Assembly: GCF_001952855.1 (NCBI RefSeq)
Contig: NZ_LPNO01000052.1
Coordinates: 364,556 to 402,092 of the forward strand
Reading direction: 5' to 3'
Origin: Pseudomonas sp. ATCC PTA-122608
Lineage (GTDB): Bacteria > Pseudomonadota > Gammaproteobacteria > Pseudomonadales > Pseudomonadaceae
DNA length: 37,537 bases
Shown here: piece after piece, positions 7,535-15,089 of the stretch
Layout of the letters: each line of letters starts with the position of its first letter
Position numbering within the stretch: position 1 is the stretch's first letter
The notes under the pieces: generated by a model
What the model was told of the DNA's origin: nothing
What the model saw: the letters and a program-made list of their open reading frames with translations, nothing else
The model's database searches: none
Made by a program: the position numbers and the translations under genes

Positions 7535-7777
7535 CTAGAGCTTGGGGATTTCGCCGGTAGCCTCGGCAATCGTCGCCAAGGTTTCTTCCATCGCAGCGAT
7601 CTGGTCTTGAAGCTTCATGAACGATAAATGAACAGCACCATCCACATCGACAGTCTGCGCACCACGTAGAGAAATCACTTCTTTTTCGTCAACCGTTTCG
7701 AGGTCAGTAACGGTTTCACGCAGCGTGCGAAGCTGGTCAAAAATCCCGGCTACAAGGGCTTTGCTGTCTTTGCTCAT
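7535..7777 (-). CDS. Small helical protein upstream of SRAP gene
   Basis: 80 aa, acidic, mainly helical with possible coiled coil at both ends (LRTLRETVTDLETVDEKE and KLQDQIAAMEETLATIAEA). No family recognised. An AAGG ribosome site stands before the ATG, and the stop is 9 bp from the SRAP start, so it is probably the first gene of a two-gene operon divergent from ligD. A link to DNA repair follows only from the neighbours. Confidence 0.8.
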   Translation of the reverse strand: MSKDSKALVAGIFDQLRTLRETVTDLETVDEKEVISLRGAQTVDVDGAVHLSFMKLQDQIAAMEETLATIAEATGEIPKL

Positions 7778-7927
7778 GGGTCAGACCTTCCGTAGATGAC
7801 AGTATTCTGATGCCACCACGGAGCAGAAATTCAGACCGTTTGGCTTCACCCATTCCTTCGTCATCGTTGGCAGGAACTACTACCGCTCCGCATTCCTCTT
7901 AAACGAAGAGTTGAGAGGAAAATAGTG

Positions 7928-10489
7928 ATGACTGACGCACTGGACGAGTACAACAAGAAACGTGACTTCGACGCAACGCCAGAGCCTTCTGGAGCGAGGA
8001 AAACGACTCGCAAGAAGAAGTTTGAAGACCATGCTCTGCAGTTCTGCATTCAGAAGCATGATGCTTCAAGGCTTCACTACGATTTTCGGATTGAGATCGA
8101 AGGTACGTTGAAGAGTTGGGCGGTTCCCAAGGGTCCGAGTCTAGATCCACAGGTGAAGCGCTTGGCGATGGAGGTTGAAGACCACCCCTTGGATTACGCC
8201 ACGTTTGAAGGCCACATTCCAGAAGGTCACTATGGTGCCGGGGATGTAATTGTGTGGGACCGTGGGATCTGGAAATGCATTGGCGATCCAGTTGAGTCTT
8301 ATAAAAAAGGGAAGCTGAAATTCGAGCTAGAAGGTGAAAAACTCGGAGGGTTGTGGAACCTTGTTCGCACCCATCAGGAAGGGAAATCGAAGCCTTGGTT
8401 CCTTATCAAGCATCAGGATTCAGCAGCGAAGCCACAAGCTGATTATGACGTAGTGAAAGAGTTGCCCGATTCCGTCATCAGTGACCGAACCATCATCCCG
8501 AAAAAGCGTGGTAAAGCAGCAGAACCCAAGCCAGTAGAGACGGTTCCTGAACCTCGCAAACGAGCCAAATCCACCAAGCTCACTGGTGCGAAACCTTTAT
8601 CGATTCCCGATATTATAAAACCCCAGCTCGCTAAGCTGGTGGAGACTGCACCGTCTGGTGACTGGCGGTACGAAATCAAGATTGACGGCTATCGGATGAT
8701 GGCTCGAATCGAGAATGGTGACGTGAAACTGTTCACCAGAAACGGTCATGACTGGACTGCCAAAATGCCAAAACAGGCGGAAGCGTTAGCTAGCCTGGCA
8801 CTCGAATCGGCGTGGCTCGATGGTGAAATGATTGCGGCTGACGAGAACGGCGTACCCAGCTTTCAGATGCTCCAAAATGCCTTTGAGAGTGGCAAAAGCG
8901 GATCAATAGTTTTCTACCTTTTTGACATGCCCTACCTGAACGGCGTGGACCTCAGAGATGTTCCAGTCGAAGAACGCCGGTCAGCATTGGCAAAGGTTCT
9001 GGAGCGGTCGGAGGACGAAATAATCAGGTTCTCAGAGGACTTTGGCGAGGAAGCAAGCGACCTTCTCACCAGCGTTTGCCAGATGAACATGGAAGGTTTG
9101 ATAGGAAAACGTGCGGGGAGTACATATGTATCCCGGCGCAGTGATGACTGGATCAAGCTCAAATGCAAACATCGCCAAGAGTTCGTAGTGGTCGGCTACT
9201 CCGAGCCAAAAGGCTCTAGAACGTCGTTTGGGGCGCTCCTGCTGGGATTACACGATAAGGACAGTGGCGAGCTTCGATATGCTGGGAAAGTCGGCACAGG
9301 CTTCAATGACAAGACCCTACGAACCATCCTTGCTCAACTCCAACCGTTGGAGATAGAAAAGCCAGCGGTCGTGAACCCACCGAAAGGCGTTGACGCAAAA
9401 GGAGTCCATTGGCTCAAACCTGAGCTACTGGCAGAAGTAGCGTATGCCGAAATCACCAAGGATGGATCTGTACGTCACTCGGTTTTCCACGGTTTGAGGA
9501 ACGACAAACCAGCCAAAGAAATCACAGAAGAAACACCAGTGCCGGCAAAAGAAGTTGAAGCGGAGAAACCTGAACCTGCATCGAAGAAAAAATCTGTCAA
9601 AAAGGCACCCTCTCCTTCGTCCGGCAAGATCCGAATCACTCACCCGGAACGTGTCATAGATGCGTCCAGTGGCTCAACCAAAATGCAGTTGGCTGAATAT
9701 TATGTGAGTGTCGCTGACTGGATTCTTCCTACCCTCAAAGACCGTCCCATTACCTTGGTACGTGCGCCCGAAGGCATCGCTGGTGAACTGTTCTTTCAGA
9801 AGAACGTTGAACGTCTACCGATACCCGGCATTGAGACAGTCGAAGGTGAATCAGTAATGCTCATCAACAACGCCGAAGCACTCGTTGGAGCAGTGCAAAT
9901 GAGCACCATTGAGTTCCATTCTTGGAATGCCCAAGCGCCGGATCTGGACCGTCCAGACCGGTTTGTGTTGGACCTTGACCCTGATCCTGCCCTACCGTGG
10001 AAATCGATGGTAGAAGCCACCACACTGACTCTCACGATTCTGGATGAGCTTGGCTTGAAGTCGTTCATCAAGACTAGTGGCGGTAAGGGAATCCATGTAG
10101 TTGTACCCCTGACTCCAAAGGACGATTGGGATACTGTGAAGCGATTCAGTCAGGCAATTGTCCAGTACATGGCAAAGCTGATTCCTGACCGCTTCTCGTC
10201 GGTGCTAGGTCCGAAGAATCGCATTGGCAAGATCTTCATCGACTACCTTCGCAACGGTAAAGGCGCAACAACAATCAATGCTTATGCCGTGCGTACACGC
10301 GAAGATTTGCCGGTTTCAGTGCCGATTTTTAAAGAAGAAATTCACGAAATCAAAGGCGCGAATGTCTGGAACATCCACAACCTTCATGAGCGTCTAGGTC
10401 AGCTTGGAGACGATCCTTGGAAGGATTATAAGAAAACAAAACAAACTATTACGACTGAAATGCGTCGAAGAATTGGACTCAAAAAATAG
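7928..10489 (+). CDS. ligD: Multifunctional DNA ligase D (NHEJ)
   Basis: 853 aa from the ATG at 7928 (AGAGGA 8 nt before; a GTG one codon upstream is the alternative). Domain order is that of Pseudomonas LigD. The 3'-phosphoesterase (about 35-160) has HDASRLHYDF, EDHPLDY and GHYGAG holding the metal-binding His/Asp. The ATP-dependent ligase (about 215-540) has EIKIDGYR with catalytic Lys ~252. The AEP-type polymerase (about 570-840) has the FVLDLDPD metal motif at ~681-686. Linkers near 195-215 and 520-560 are Lys/Pro-rich. LigD processes and seals double-strand breaks with Ku; no ku gene is in this window, so it must rely on one elsewhere or act alone. Family length is normal and the enzyme looks intact. 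Confidence 0.97.
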   Translation: MTDALDEYNKKRDFDATPEPSGARKTTRKKKFEDHALQFCIQKHDASRLHYDFRIEIEGTLKSWAVPKGPSLDPQVKRLAMEVEDHPLDYATFEGHIPEGHYGAGDVIVWDRGIWKCIGDPVESYKKGKLKFELEGEKLGGLWNLVRTHQEGKSKPWFLIKHQDSAAKPQADYDVVKELPDSVISDRTIIPKKRGKAAEPKPVETVPEPRKRAKSTKLTGAKPLSIPDIIKPQLAKLVETAPSGDWRYEIKIDGYRMMARIENGDVKLFTRNGHDWTAKMPKQAEALASLALESAWLDGEMIAADENGVPSFQMLQNAFESGKSGSIVFYLFDMPYLNGVDLRDVPVEERRSALAKVLERSEDEIIRFSEDFGEEASDLLTSVCQMNMEGLIGKRAGSTYVSRRSDDWIKLKCKHRQEFVVVGYSEPKGSRTSFGALLLGLHDKDSGELRYAGKVGTGFNDKTLRTILAQLQPLEIEKPAVVNPPKGVDAKGVHWLKPELLAEVAYAEITKDGSVRHSVFHGLRNDKPAKEITEETPVPAKEVEAEKPEPASKKKSVKKAPSPSSGKIRITHPERVIDASSGSTKMQLAEYYVSVADWILPTLKDRPITLVRAPEGIAGELFFQKNVERLPIPGIETVEGESVMLINNAEALVGAVQMSTIEFHSWNAQAPDLDRPDRFVLDLDPDPALPWKSMVEATTLTLTILDELGLKSFIKTSGGKGIHVVVPLTPKDDWDTVKRFSQAIVQYMAKLIPDRFSSVLGPKNRIGKIFIDYLRNGKGATTINAYAVRTREDLPVSVPIFKEEIHEIKGANVWNIHNLHERLGQLGDDPWKDYKKTKQTITTEMRRRIGLKK

Positions 10490-10498
10490 GAGATCGAC

Positions 10499-10723
10499 AT
10501 GGATAATTACCATATCACCAAATCTGGCGACCATTGGATTTTCAAAAAGCAGGGTGCTGAACGAGCCTCCAAGACTGCTGATACCAAGGCGGAAATCATC
10601 AAGCTTGCGACTGAATTCCTTGAAGGCAAAACTGCTTCCCTGAAAATACACAAGGAGGATGGTACGATTCAGGAAGAACGGACGTATCCGCGAAGCGCTG
10701 ACCCAACGAAGTCGAAAGGCTGA
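10499..10723 (+). CDS. DUF2188 protein
   Basis: 74 aa. Matches the small DUF2188 family: an N-terminal strand pair (YHITKSGDHWIFKKQGAERAS) followed by a helix (TADTKAEIIKLATEFLE) and a C-terminal strand with DGTIQEER. Function unknown; members often lie beside DNA-repair or stress genes. It starts 9 bp after the ligD stop with a strong AGGAG site and is followed by a terminator, so it is the last gene of the ligD transcript. Confidence 0.85.
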   Translation: MDNYHITKSGDHWIFKKQGAERASKTADTKAEIIKLATEFLEGKTASLKIHKEDGTIQEERTYPRSADPTKSKG

Positions 10724-10730
10724 ACCATCA

Positions 10731-10760
10731 AAATAAAGCCCACATAAGGGCTTTATTTTT
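10731..10760 (+). terminator. Intrinsic terminator of the ligD operon
   Basis: 11-bp stem AAATAAAGCCC / GGGCTTTATTT with a 6-nt loop, followed by Ts. Confidence 0.85.
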
Positions 10761-10765
10761 AGCCA

Positions 10766-10790
10766 TAAAAAACCGCCTTTGGGGGCGGTC
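10766..10790 (-). terminator. Intrinsic terminator (minus strand)
   Basis: GACCGCC...GGCGGTTTTTT read on the minus strand, just after the stop of the gene ending at 10813. It is back to back with the plus-strand terminator, isolating the repair cassette. Confidence 0.85.
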
Positions 10791-10812
10791 TGTTTGTATC
10801 GCATGGGATTTC

Positions 10813-11415
10813 TCACATTTTGAGTTTGGTTTTTGCCGTTGGCTTTTCATTTTGCTTCAAGTCAACCTTGTTCTTCACCGCTGATAATGATTCAGTAACA
10901 TACTCACCAGCAATCTTCAAACCGTCTACTAAATTACGGGCTGAAACAGCACCACCGTGAACAGCAGGGATTGTTACTGAGTATCCTTTGCCAATTGGCT
11001 CATGTTGAATAGCGCTTACACGCAACAACACTTCACTAGCAGCATTTTTTATCATATCTTCGTTAGCCAATTTAAGAGTTGTGACAGTGCTTGATGTATC
11101 GATCTTAACGTGACCATTTGAGAAATGGCGTTTAATTTCTTTCAAACCAGAATCCAAATTCACTAAATCAGCTATCTGTTTTGCAATCAATAAATTCTCG
11201 ACATTTATGCTTTTAGGAATTGATGATTCTGTAACTCCAGCGCTTTTCAGTATTTTATCCTTATTATTCGAATATCTTTCAAAATAGGTTTGGTCTAACT
11301 GACCAGCACCGCCCCTAACCGTCAGCACAGCTTGCTGGTTATTGAAATCCAATGTATCAGCTATTGATTCTATTACTATGTCATCAAGATTATCTTTTGT
11401 GAATGGTGTACTCAT
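10813..11415 (-). CDS. Protein of unknown function (200 aa)
   Basis: No family recognised and no signal peptide. It is a mixed alpha/beta protein, with a glycine-rich turn VRGGAGQ near 33-39 and a C-terminal Lys-rich tail ending KPTAKTKLKM. Basic tails of similar kind end the 538-aa protein (151-1767) and the ArdC-like protein (22930). It has an extended -10 promoter at 11461-11469, a leader hairpin, and its own terminator at 10766-10790, so it is monocistronic. Codon use matches the element backbone rather than the neighbouring ligD cassette. Confidence 0.8.
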   Translation of the reverse strand: MSTPFTKDNLDDIVIESIADTLDFNNQQAVLTVRGGAGQLDQTYFERYSNNKDKILKSAGVTESSIPKSINVENLLIAKQIADLVNLDSGLKEIKRHFSNGHVKIDTSSTVTTLKLANEDMIKNAASEVLLRVSAIQHEPIGKGYSVTIPAVHGGAVSARNLVDGLKIAGEYVTESLSAVKNKVDLKQNEKPTAKTKLKM

Positions 11416-11433
11416 ATATATTTACCTTCCGTT

Positions 11434-11453
11434 ATGAAGCTGAATTGCTTCAT
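11434..11453 (-). promoter_or_regulatory. Hairpin at predicted mRNA 5' end
   Basis: ATGAAGC / GCTTCAT arms (7 bp, perfect) with a 6-nt loop begin right where transcription from the 11461 promoter should start. It could stabilise the message or be an operator. Confidence 0.4.
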
Positions 11454-11460
11454 TCCAATT

Positions 11461-11469
11461 ATTATACCA
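11461..11469 (-). promoter_or_regulatory. Extended -10 promoter motif TGGTATAAT
   Basis: Reads AAATGGTATAAT on the minus strand, 45 bp before the ATG at 11415, the longest spacing in the promoter family because a leader hairpin is inserted. Confidence 0.65.
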
Positions 11470-11505
11470 TTTTTCAAAAATCGAAAAATAAATCACTCTT
11501 CTTAA

Positions 11506-11533
11506 TATCCTGAACAGCAGAATTACTGAAAGG
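11506..11533 (-). repeat. Direct repeat copy A (TATCCTGAACAGCAGAATT core)
   Basis: A ~28-bp segment nearly identical to 11993-12020. It lies just past the stop of the gene ending at 11536. Its core can fold into a short hairpin. Confidence 0.6.
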
Positions 11534-11535
11534 TA

Positions 11536-11976
11536 TTATTCTTCGTTTTCAAATAAATGGTGCATGGAATCCCACGACTCAATAACACCAAGCAAATACT
11601 CGCTTACTTCATTCAAGTCCCCACCGTGAAATTCCTCTCCTTCCCTTACCCCAGTACTAAAATCTTGATAACCTGCATATTCACCGTCTTCATCAGCGTA
11701 ATCGATGCAAATTTCATTCATACCTAATGCGGTCAGATACTCAAAAATATCTTGCGACCACTCATCATCAATGCCGTGATTAACAAAACAGATGCCAAAC
11801 GATTTTTCGTTATAATTATCTATGTGATAGATAAGTCCTAATTCATCAAAAAAGTCAGAAAGCTCACCCCCATAATCATTTATGTCAGATTCATCATCCC
11901 ATTCTGGAAAATTATCCGCGACAAACTTATTAATAATCTCTTGCTGCCCTTCAAATCTTAGTTGCACTTGTAACAT
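11536..11976 (-). CDS. Acidic small protein of unknown function
   Basis: 146 aa, strongly acidic (many Asp/Glu, e.g. IDYADEDGEYAGYQDF), no signal peptide or membrane span. No family recognised. Very acidic small proteins on mobile elements are sometimes DNA mimics that block host defence, but charge alone is weak evidence. It lies in a run of small minus-strand genes (11.5-14.6 kb), with a copy of the 28-bp repeat on each side. No member of the extended -10 promoter family stands directly upstream. Confidence 0.75.
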   Translation of the reverse strand: MLQVQLRFEGQQEIINKFVADNFPEWDDESDINDYGGELSDFFDELGLIYHIDNYNEKSFGICFVNHGIDDEWSQDIFEYLTALGMNEICIDYADEDGEYAGYQDFSTGVREGEEFHGGDLNEVSEYLLGVIESWDSMHHLFENEE

Positions 11977-11992
11977 AAATCACCATTATTAT

Positions 11993-12020
11993 TATCCTGA
12001 ACAGCAGAATTGCTGGCAGG
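11993..12020 (-). repeat. Direct repeat copy B
   Basis: Near-identical to 11506-11533 and placed the same way, just after the stop of the gene at 12039-12416. The core CAGCA...TGCTG can pair. Confidence 0.6.
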
Positions 12021-12038
12021 GGCTTACTTCGAAATTAT

Positions 12039-12416
12039 TCAGAATGGAAAATAATCCTTGTTCATATATTCATGTCCAAAATCATAATCTTCATCTTCTA
12101 CCCTGAATTTATATCTTCCATCATCGGCTATCGTCATAATCAGACTTTCACAATCCACATCGACAATCTCAGAAAGGTCGAGAACCCAAGACGTACATCC
12201 ATGCTTGACAGAACAGAACTGAAGCTTGGTTGTAAATCTCACCCCTTCATCTTCGGAGATTTCTCGACTATCGATATGCCACACTTCTTCACAATCATAG
12301 TTCTCTTGAAATATAAAAAGCCTTTTTACGCCGATTTCTGTTTCGTCGAATAACTGACAAACCTTCGCCCAGAATTCGTTTACACTCTTAATTTTATCGC
12401 TCATTCCACTATTCAT
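12039..12416 (-). CDS. Acidic small protein, intact paralogue of the broken neighbour
   Basis: 125 aa. Pattern: VNEFWAKVCQ (about 12-21), LFIFQENYDCEE (about 33-44), SEDEGVRF-TKLQFCS--HGCTSW--DLSEIVDVDCE (about 55-90), then YKFRVEDEDYDFGHEY---YFPF at the end. The same blocks recur in the broken gene at 12525-12906, so this is a tandem duplication. No family recognised. Two in-frame starts are possible (12416 or 12404). The upstream leader carries the shared element at 12439-12452. The likely role is unknown; neighbouring methyltransferase and acidity make a defence-related role thinkable but unproven. Confidence 0.8.
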   Translation of the reverse strand: MNSGMSDKIKSVNEFWAKVCQLFDETEIGVKRLFIFQENYDCEEVWHIDSREISEDEGVRFTTKLQFCSVKHGCTSWVLDLSEIVDVDCESLIMTIADDGRYKFRVEDEDYDFGHEYMNKDYFPF

Positions 12417-12438
12417 GTTATTCGTCTCCGTCTTTAAG

Positions 12439-12452
12439 CGTTCGCCTATTAA
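12439..12452 (-). promoter_or_regulatory. Shared leader element, variant copy
   Basis: TTAATAGGCGAACG on the minus strand, matching 12 of 14 bases with TTAACAGGCGAAAG at 12929-12942 and 14581-14594, at a similar distance upstream of the start codon. Confidence 0.45.
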
Positions 12453-12524
12453 ATTATTGTACTTCTTCTATGTAAAACAAAAATGTCCGATAGTCACCAA
12501 CATAATTACCGAATGGGTAATCAG

Positions 12525-12906
12525 TTAGAACGGGTAGTAGTTGCGATTATTAAACTCATGACTGAAGCTGTAATGCTCGTCTTCAACTCGAAATTTATAT
12601 CTCGCACCATTATCCATAATCATTACCATTTTCTCGCAATCTACATCGACAATTTCTGAAAGATCGTATTCCCAAGCAGTGCATCCATGATCGAATGAAC
12701 ACCATTGCAATTTGGTGATAAAATTCAACCCTTCATCTTCATCAATATCCCAATTCTCAATACTCAATACTCACGATTTCTTCGGCGTGATAATTGTCTT
12801 GAAAAATGAATAGGCTTTTTTCCCTTGTAGATTCATCGTACATCTGGCAAACCTTCGCCCAAAATTCATTTACTTCTTTAATTTTCTTGTTCATTTTCTT
12901 GTTCAT
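12525..12906 (-). pseudogene. Frameshifted paralogue of the 12039-12416 gene
   Basis: From the ATG at 12906 the frame reads 49 codons (including VNEFWAKVCQMYDES and LFIFQDNYHAEEI) to a TGA at 12757-12759; the rest of the protein continues in another frame to 12525 (EDEGLNFITKLQWCS--HGCTAW--DLSEIVDVDCE, ending YYPF). Removing one copy of the 7-bp tandem repeat at 12759-12772 restores one open frame that aligns end to end with the intact neighbour. So the break is a single 7-bp duplication. It could be a recent loss, a slipped-strand phase-variable state, or an assembly error. The downstream part alone could start from a TTG at 12767 but would lack the N-terminal third. Confidence 0.85.
12759..12772 (-). 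repeat. 7-bp tandem duplication causing frameshift
   Basis: Unit GAGTATT (minus strand), two full copies plus three flanking matching bases. Seven is not a multiple of three, so copy number decides the reading frame. Confidence 0.9.
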
Positions 12907-12928
12907 GGTGCCTTCTCCGATTTATAGA

Positions 12929-12942
12929 CTTTCGCCTGTTAA
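12929..12942 (-). promoter_or_regulatory. Shared leader element TTAACAGGCGAAAG
   Basis: Identical 14 bp at 14581-14594; here 23 bp upstream of the ATG of the broken gene. Preceding bases (GCAACAT...) are also similar in the two copies. Possibly a common operator or promoter part. Confidence 0.5.
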
Positions 12943-12970
12943 GTTAAGATGTTGCGATATTACTTTTTAC

Positions 12971-13990
12971 TCATCCAGCCTTGTGAAGCACATGCAGATA
13001 TTCAACAACCTGTTTGTTATCTGAAACGTTTGTTCCAAGGTTGAACCTCTTATGCGGTATTTCTCTGCTCTCATATTTGCCATAAGAACTCATAACGTCA
13101 GCAATCAGCTCTGACGACATAATGCTTTCGTTCGAATAGCTCATAATTAAGAACTCAAATTTCGCAGATTCAACCAATGTTCTGAATTCAGCTTCCACTT
13201 TCTTTTTGTGCGACCACGGAGAGACGTTGCGACCTTCCGGGCGACCAGTAATGCCAGCAATCACAGGCTTCTCGTTCTGCGCAATCGTGTTGAGTACGTG
13301 ATACACGTTGCTGTACTGCATGTTCGTGTAAGGCGGATCGAGGTACAGGATGTCACCGCTCACTTCCTGCAGCAGGTCGTTGGCGTCTCCTAAGTACACG
13401 TCATTACTCGCAACGGAATCTTTCAAATCGAACCCTTTGAACTCAATTGGTTTGAGCGAAACCTTGTTGAATTCTTTGAGGTACGCAGAGTAAAACCCAG
13501 TCGTATTGCTCACACGGTCAGCCGCTTCGAGGACCGAGCAAAGGCAGTAGTAGAACTGATTGTCAGTCAGTTCCTTACGAGCATACATGCCGTAAATCAG
13601 TTCAATTCCCGCGTCGATCATCAAAGCATTGTCGTTAGTGAAATACTTGCGACCACCAGCCTCACTGTAATTCTCAAAAATAAAACCTTCATGGGCATCC
13701 ATCGCATAATTCATCCAGTCAATAATCGGCTGGCATTCATAAGCAGTGGATGAATCATTGTTCAACAGATTACTCAAGATAGCGTAGCTGTAATATTCCA
13801 AGTCATTTGCAACGACTTTAAACCGGTTTTTGAAATGGTTAGCGACTTTCCCTGAACCAGAGAATAAATCACATAAAACGATCTCATCGGATGGTTTGTT
13901 AATTTTGACTTGGCAATCAGTTACGACTGAATCAATGAATCCCAAAAGTTTTGTTTTAGATCCTAGGTATTTAATACTCAAAAAACACAC
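12971..13990 (-). CDS. D12-class adenine-specific DNA methyltransferase (orphan)
   Basis: 339 aa; GTG start at 13990 (a TTG three codons in is possible). IKYLGSK (about 6-12) and LCDLFSGSGKVANHF (about 39-53) form the S-adenosylmethionine-binding motif; YLDPPYTNMQYSNVYHVL (about 216-233) holds the DPPY catalytic motif IV. DPPY followed by QYS-xx-YH is usual among N6-adenine methyltransferases of restriction-modification systems. No restriction endonuclease is visible on either side, so it probably acts as a solitary enzyme protecting the element from host restriction or setting its own methylation. Recognition site not readable. The flanking small acidic genes are of unknown relation. Confidence 0.92.
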   Translation of the reverse strand: MCFLSIKYLGSKTKLLGFIDSVVTDCQVKINKPSDEIVLCDLFSGSGKVANHFKNRFKVVANDLEYYSYAILSNLLNNDSSTAYECQPIIDWMNYAMDAHEGFIFENYSEAGGRKYFTNDNALMIDAGIELIYGMYARKELTDNQFYYCLCSVLEAADRVSNTTGFYSAYLKEFNKVSLKPIEFKGFDLKDSVASNDVYLGDANDLLQEVSGDILYLDPPYTNMQYSNVYHVLNTIAQNEKPVIAGITGRPEGRNVSPWSHKKKVEAEFRTLVESAKFEFLIMSYSNESIMSSELIADVMSSYGKYESREIPHKRFNLGTNVSDNKQVVEYLHVLHKAG

Positions 13991-14147
13991 GAAGCAGTGC
14001 TACAACATCGATGGTTAATGTTCTTTCGATGTATAGAAATAGACTTTAACTATTTTGGTGTGCATTGCAGTATTGTTTAAAACTGCTTTTAGAAACGTGA
14101 AAGCGTTTCAGTTAATGCACGTAGGGTGAAGCAATAACTATCGTATC

Positions 14148-14555
14148 TTATTTACAAAAAACCTTTTTAATCAAACCATGATCTAATGCAGCATCTGCAG
14201 CGTTCATAATCTGCTTATTGGATATTTTTTTAAAAGATTTCAAAATATCATTGTAGATATACACAAGCTCATCGCCTTCGACATGAGGGATAGGTTTGAG
14301 TATTTTGTGTCGACCAGTGAGTGTAAAATAAAGAAAGCAAGCATATGGATTAAAGCTTTTACTTATAGCGTCATGAATAAGATATGGGGATCTTGTAAAA
14401 TAATCATCCTCATCAATATCAATTTCTTCAAGCAATTCAGTAACTGCATAGCTCAACGTGCTTTCCAATAAAGCTTTCTTTTCAGGGTAAAAGTTAAAGC
14501 TTTCAATGATGCCAAACTCTGTGCGTGCTGCTTTGATAATTTCTAAACCATTCAT
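14148..14555 (-). CDS. Protein of unknown function (135 aa)
   Basis: Helical, soluble protein with an acidic segment (TELLEEIDIDEDDYF, about 39-53) and a Lys-rich second half. No family recognised. Start at 14555 follows a short purine-rich stretch (GGAA) and the shared leader element at 14581-14594, which links it in regulation with the two acidic paralogues at 12039 and 12525. It is upstream of, and on the same strand as, the methyltransferase gene, with a gap of about 157 bp, so a common transcript is possible but not shown. Confidence 0.75.
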   Translation of the reverse strand: MNGLEIIKAARTEFGIIESFNFYPEKKALLESTLSYAVTELLEEIDIDEDDYFTRSPYLIHDAISKSFNPYACFLYFTLTGRHKILKPIPHVEGDELVYIYNDILKSFKKISNKQIMNAADAALDHGLIKKVFCK

Positions 14556-14580
14556 AATTTCCTATTCTCGTATAAGGAGG

Positions 14581-14594
14581 CTTTCGCCTGTTAA
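14581..14594 (-). promoter_or_regulatory. Shared leader element TTAACAGGCGAAAG
   Basis: Exact copy of 12929-12942, 25 bp upstream of the ATG at 14555. Preceded by GCAACACC, again similar to the other copy. Confidence 0.5.
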
Positions 14595-14841
14595 GGTGTT
14601 GCGGTGTTACATTTGCTACTTAACCACTTGTACACTATATGCAAATACATAAACGCGGTTTAGGTAATGCACATAATCAATTGCGTATTTGCTTTCGACG
14701 AGACAAAAGATATCAAATCTAAATTATTTGTCAAGGCACCCTAAACTTCAAAAGTCAACGTTAAAAATCGAATTTTATTTTAGGTTAAAATCTTTAAATT
14801 GAATTTTCGTTTATTTTATAAGCTCAGAGAGGATTCGCTAA

Positions 14842-14922
14842 ATGGCTACAAGCCTTATTCCGCTTGAGCTTGAAGGTCATCGGCAAACCAATTTAAAGAA
14901 AATAGGCGTAATTGAAATTTAG
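14842..14922 (+). CDS. Possible 26-aa peptide
   Basis: MATSLIPLELEGHRQTNLKK... 26 codons preceded by GAGAGGA 8-9 nt before the ATG and by an AT-rich TATTTTATAA promoter-like stretch. It could be a leader peptide or a tiny protein. Support is the ribosome site only. Confidence 0.25.
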   Translation: MATSLIPLELEGHRQTNLKKIGVIEI

Positions 14923-14969
14923 CTTTTTAGAGTTTTTTGTAAAAACGAGGGAGAGACACGCACTGAAAC

Positions 14970-15007
14970 GGCGCAAAATCGATAGATTAAATCGATCAGC
15001 TTGCGCC
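14970..15007. repeat. Nested inverted repeat / cruciform
   Basis: Outer arms GGCGCAA (14970-14976) and TTGCGCC (15001-15007); inside lie two self-complementary ATCGAT boxes. A third AATCGAT follows at 15008. Could be a protein-binding or recombination site, or fold in RNA. Confidence 0.55.
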
Positions 15008-15089
15008 AATCGATCTATTCAATTCATGAAAATAATTGGGTTATCGCTTGATATTGCATCAAAACCCAACCTTGAATCATTAAACGCTA

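Larger units (their letters stand above)
14601..15089. other. Gene-poor AT-rich gap
   Basis: Holds no convincing long gene. It contains one 26-codon open frame with a good ribosome site at 14842-14922 and a GGCGCAA / TTGCGCC cruciform at 14970-15007. A 63-codon frame at 14912-15103 overlaps the cruciform and looks accidental. Confidence 0.6.

Noticed and set aside
7025..7627. 200-codon frame opposite the SRAP gene
   Set aside because: Antisense shadow of a gene with all family residues intact.
10394..10816. 140-codon frame opposite the ligD end and DUF2188 gene
   Set aside because: Antisense to two well-supported genes and spans both terminators.
12971..13990. Complete restriction-modification system around the methyltransferase
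   Set aside because: No neighbouring protein shows a nuclease motif such as PD-(D/E)xK or HNH.
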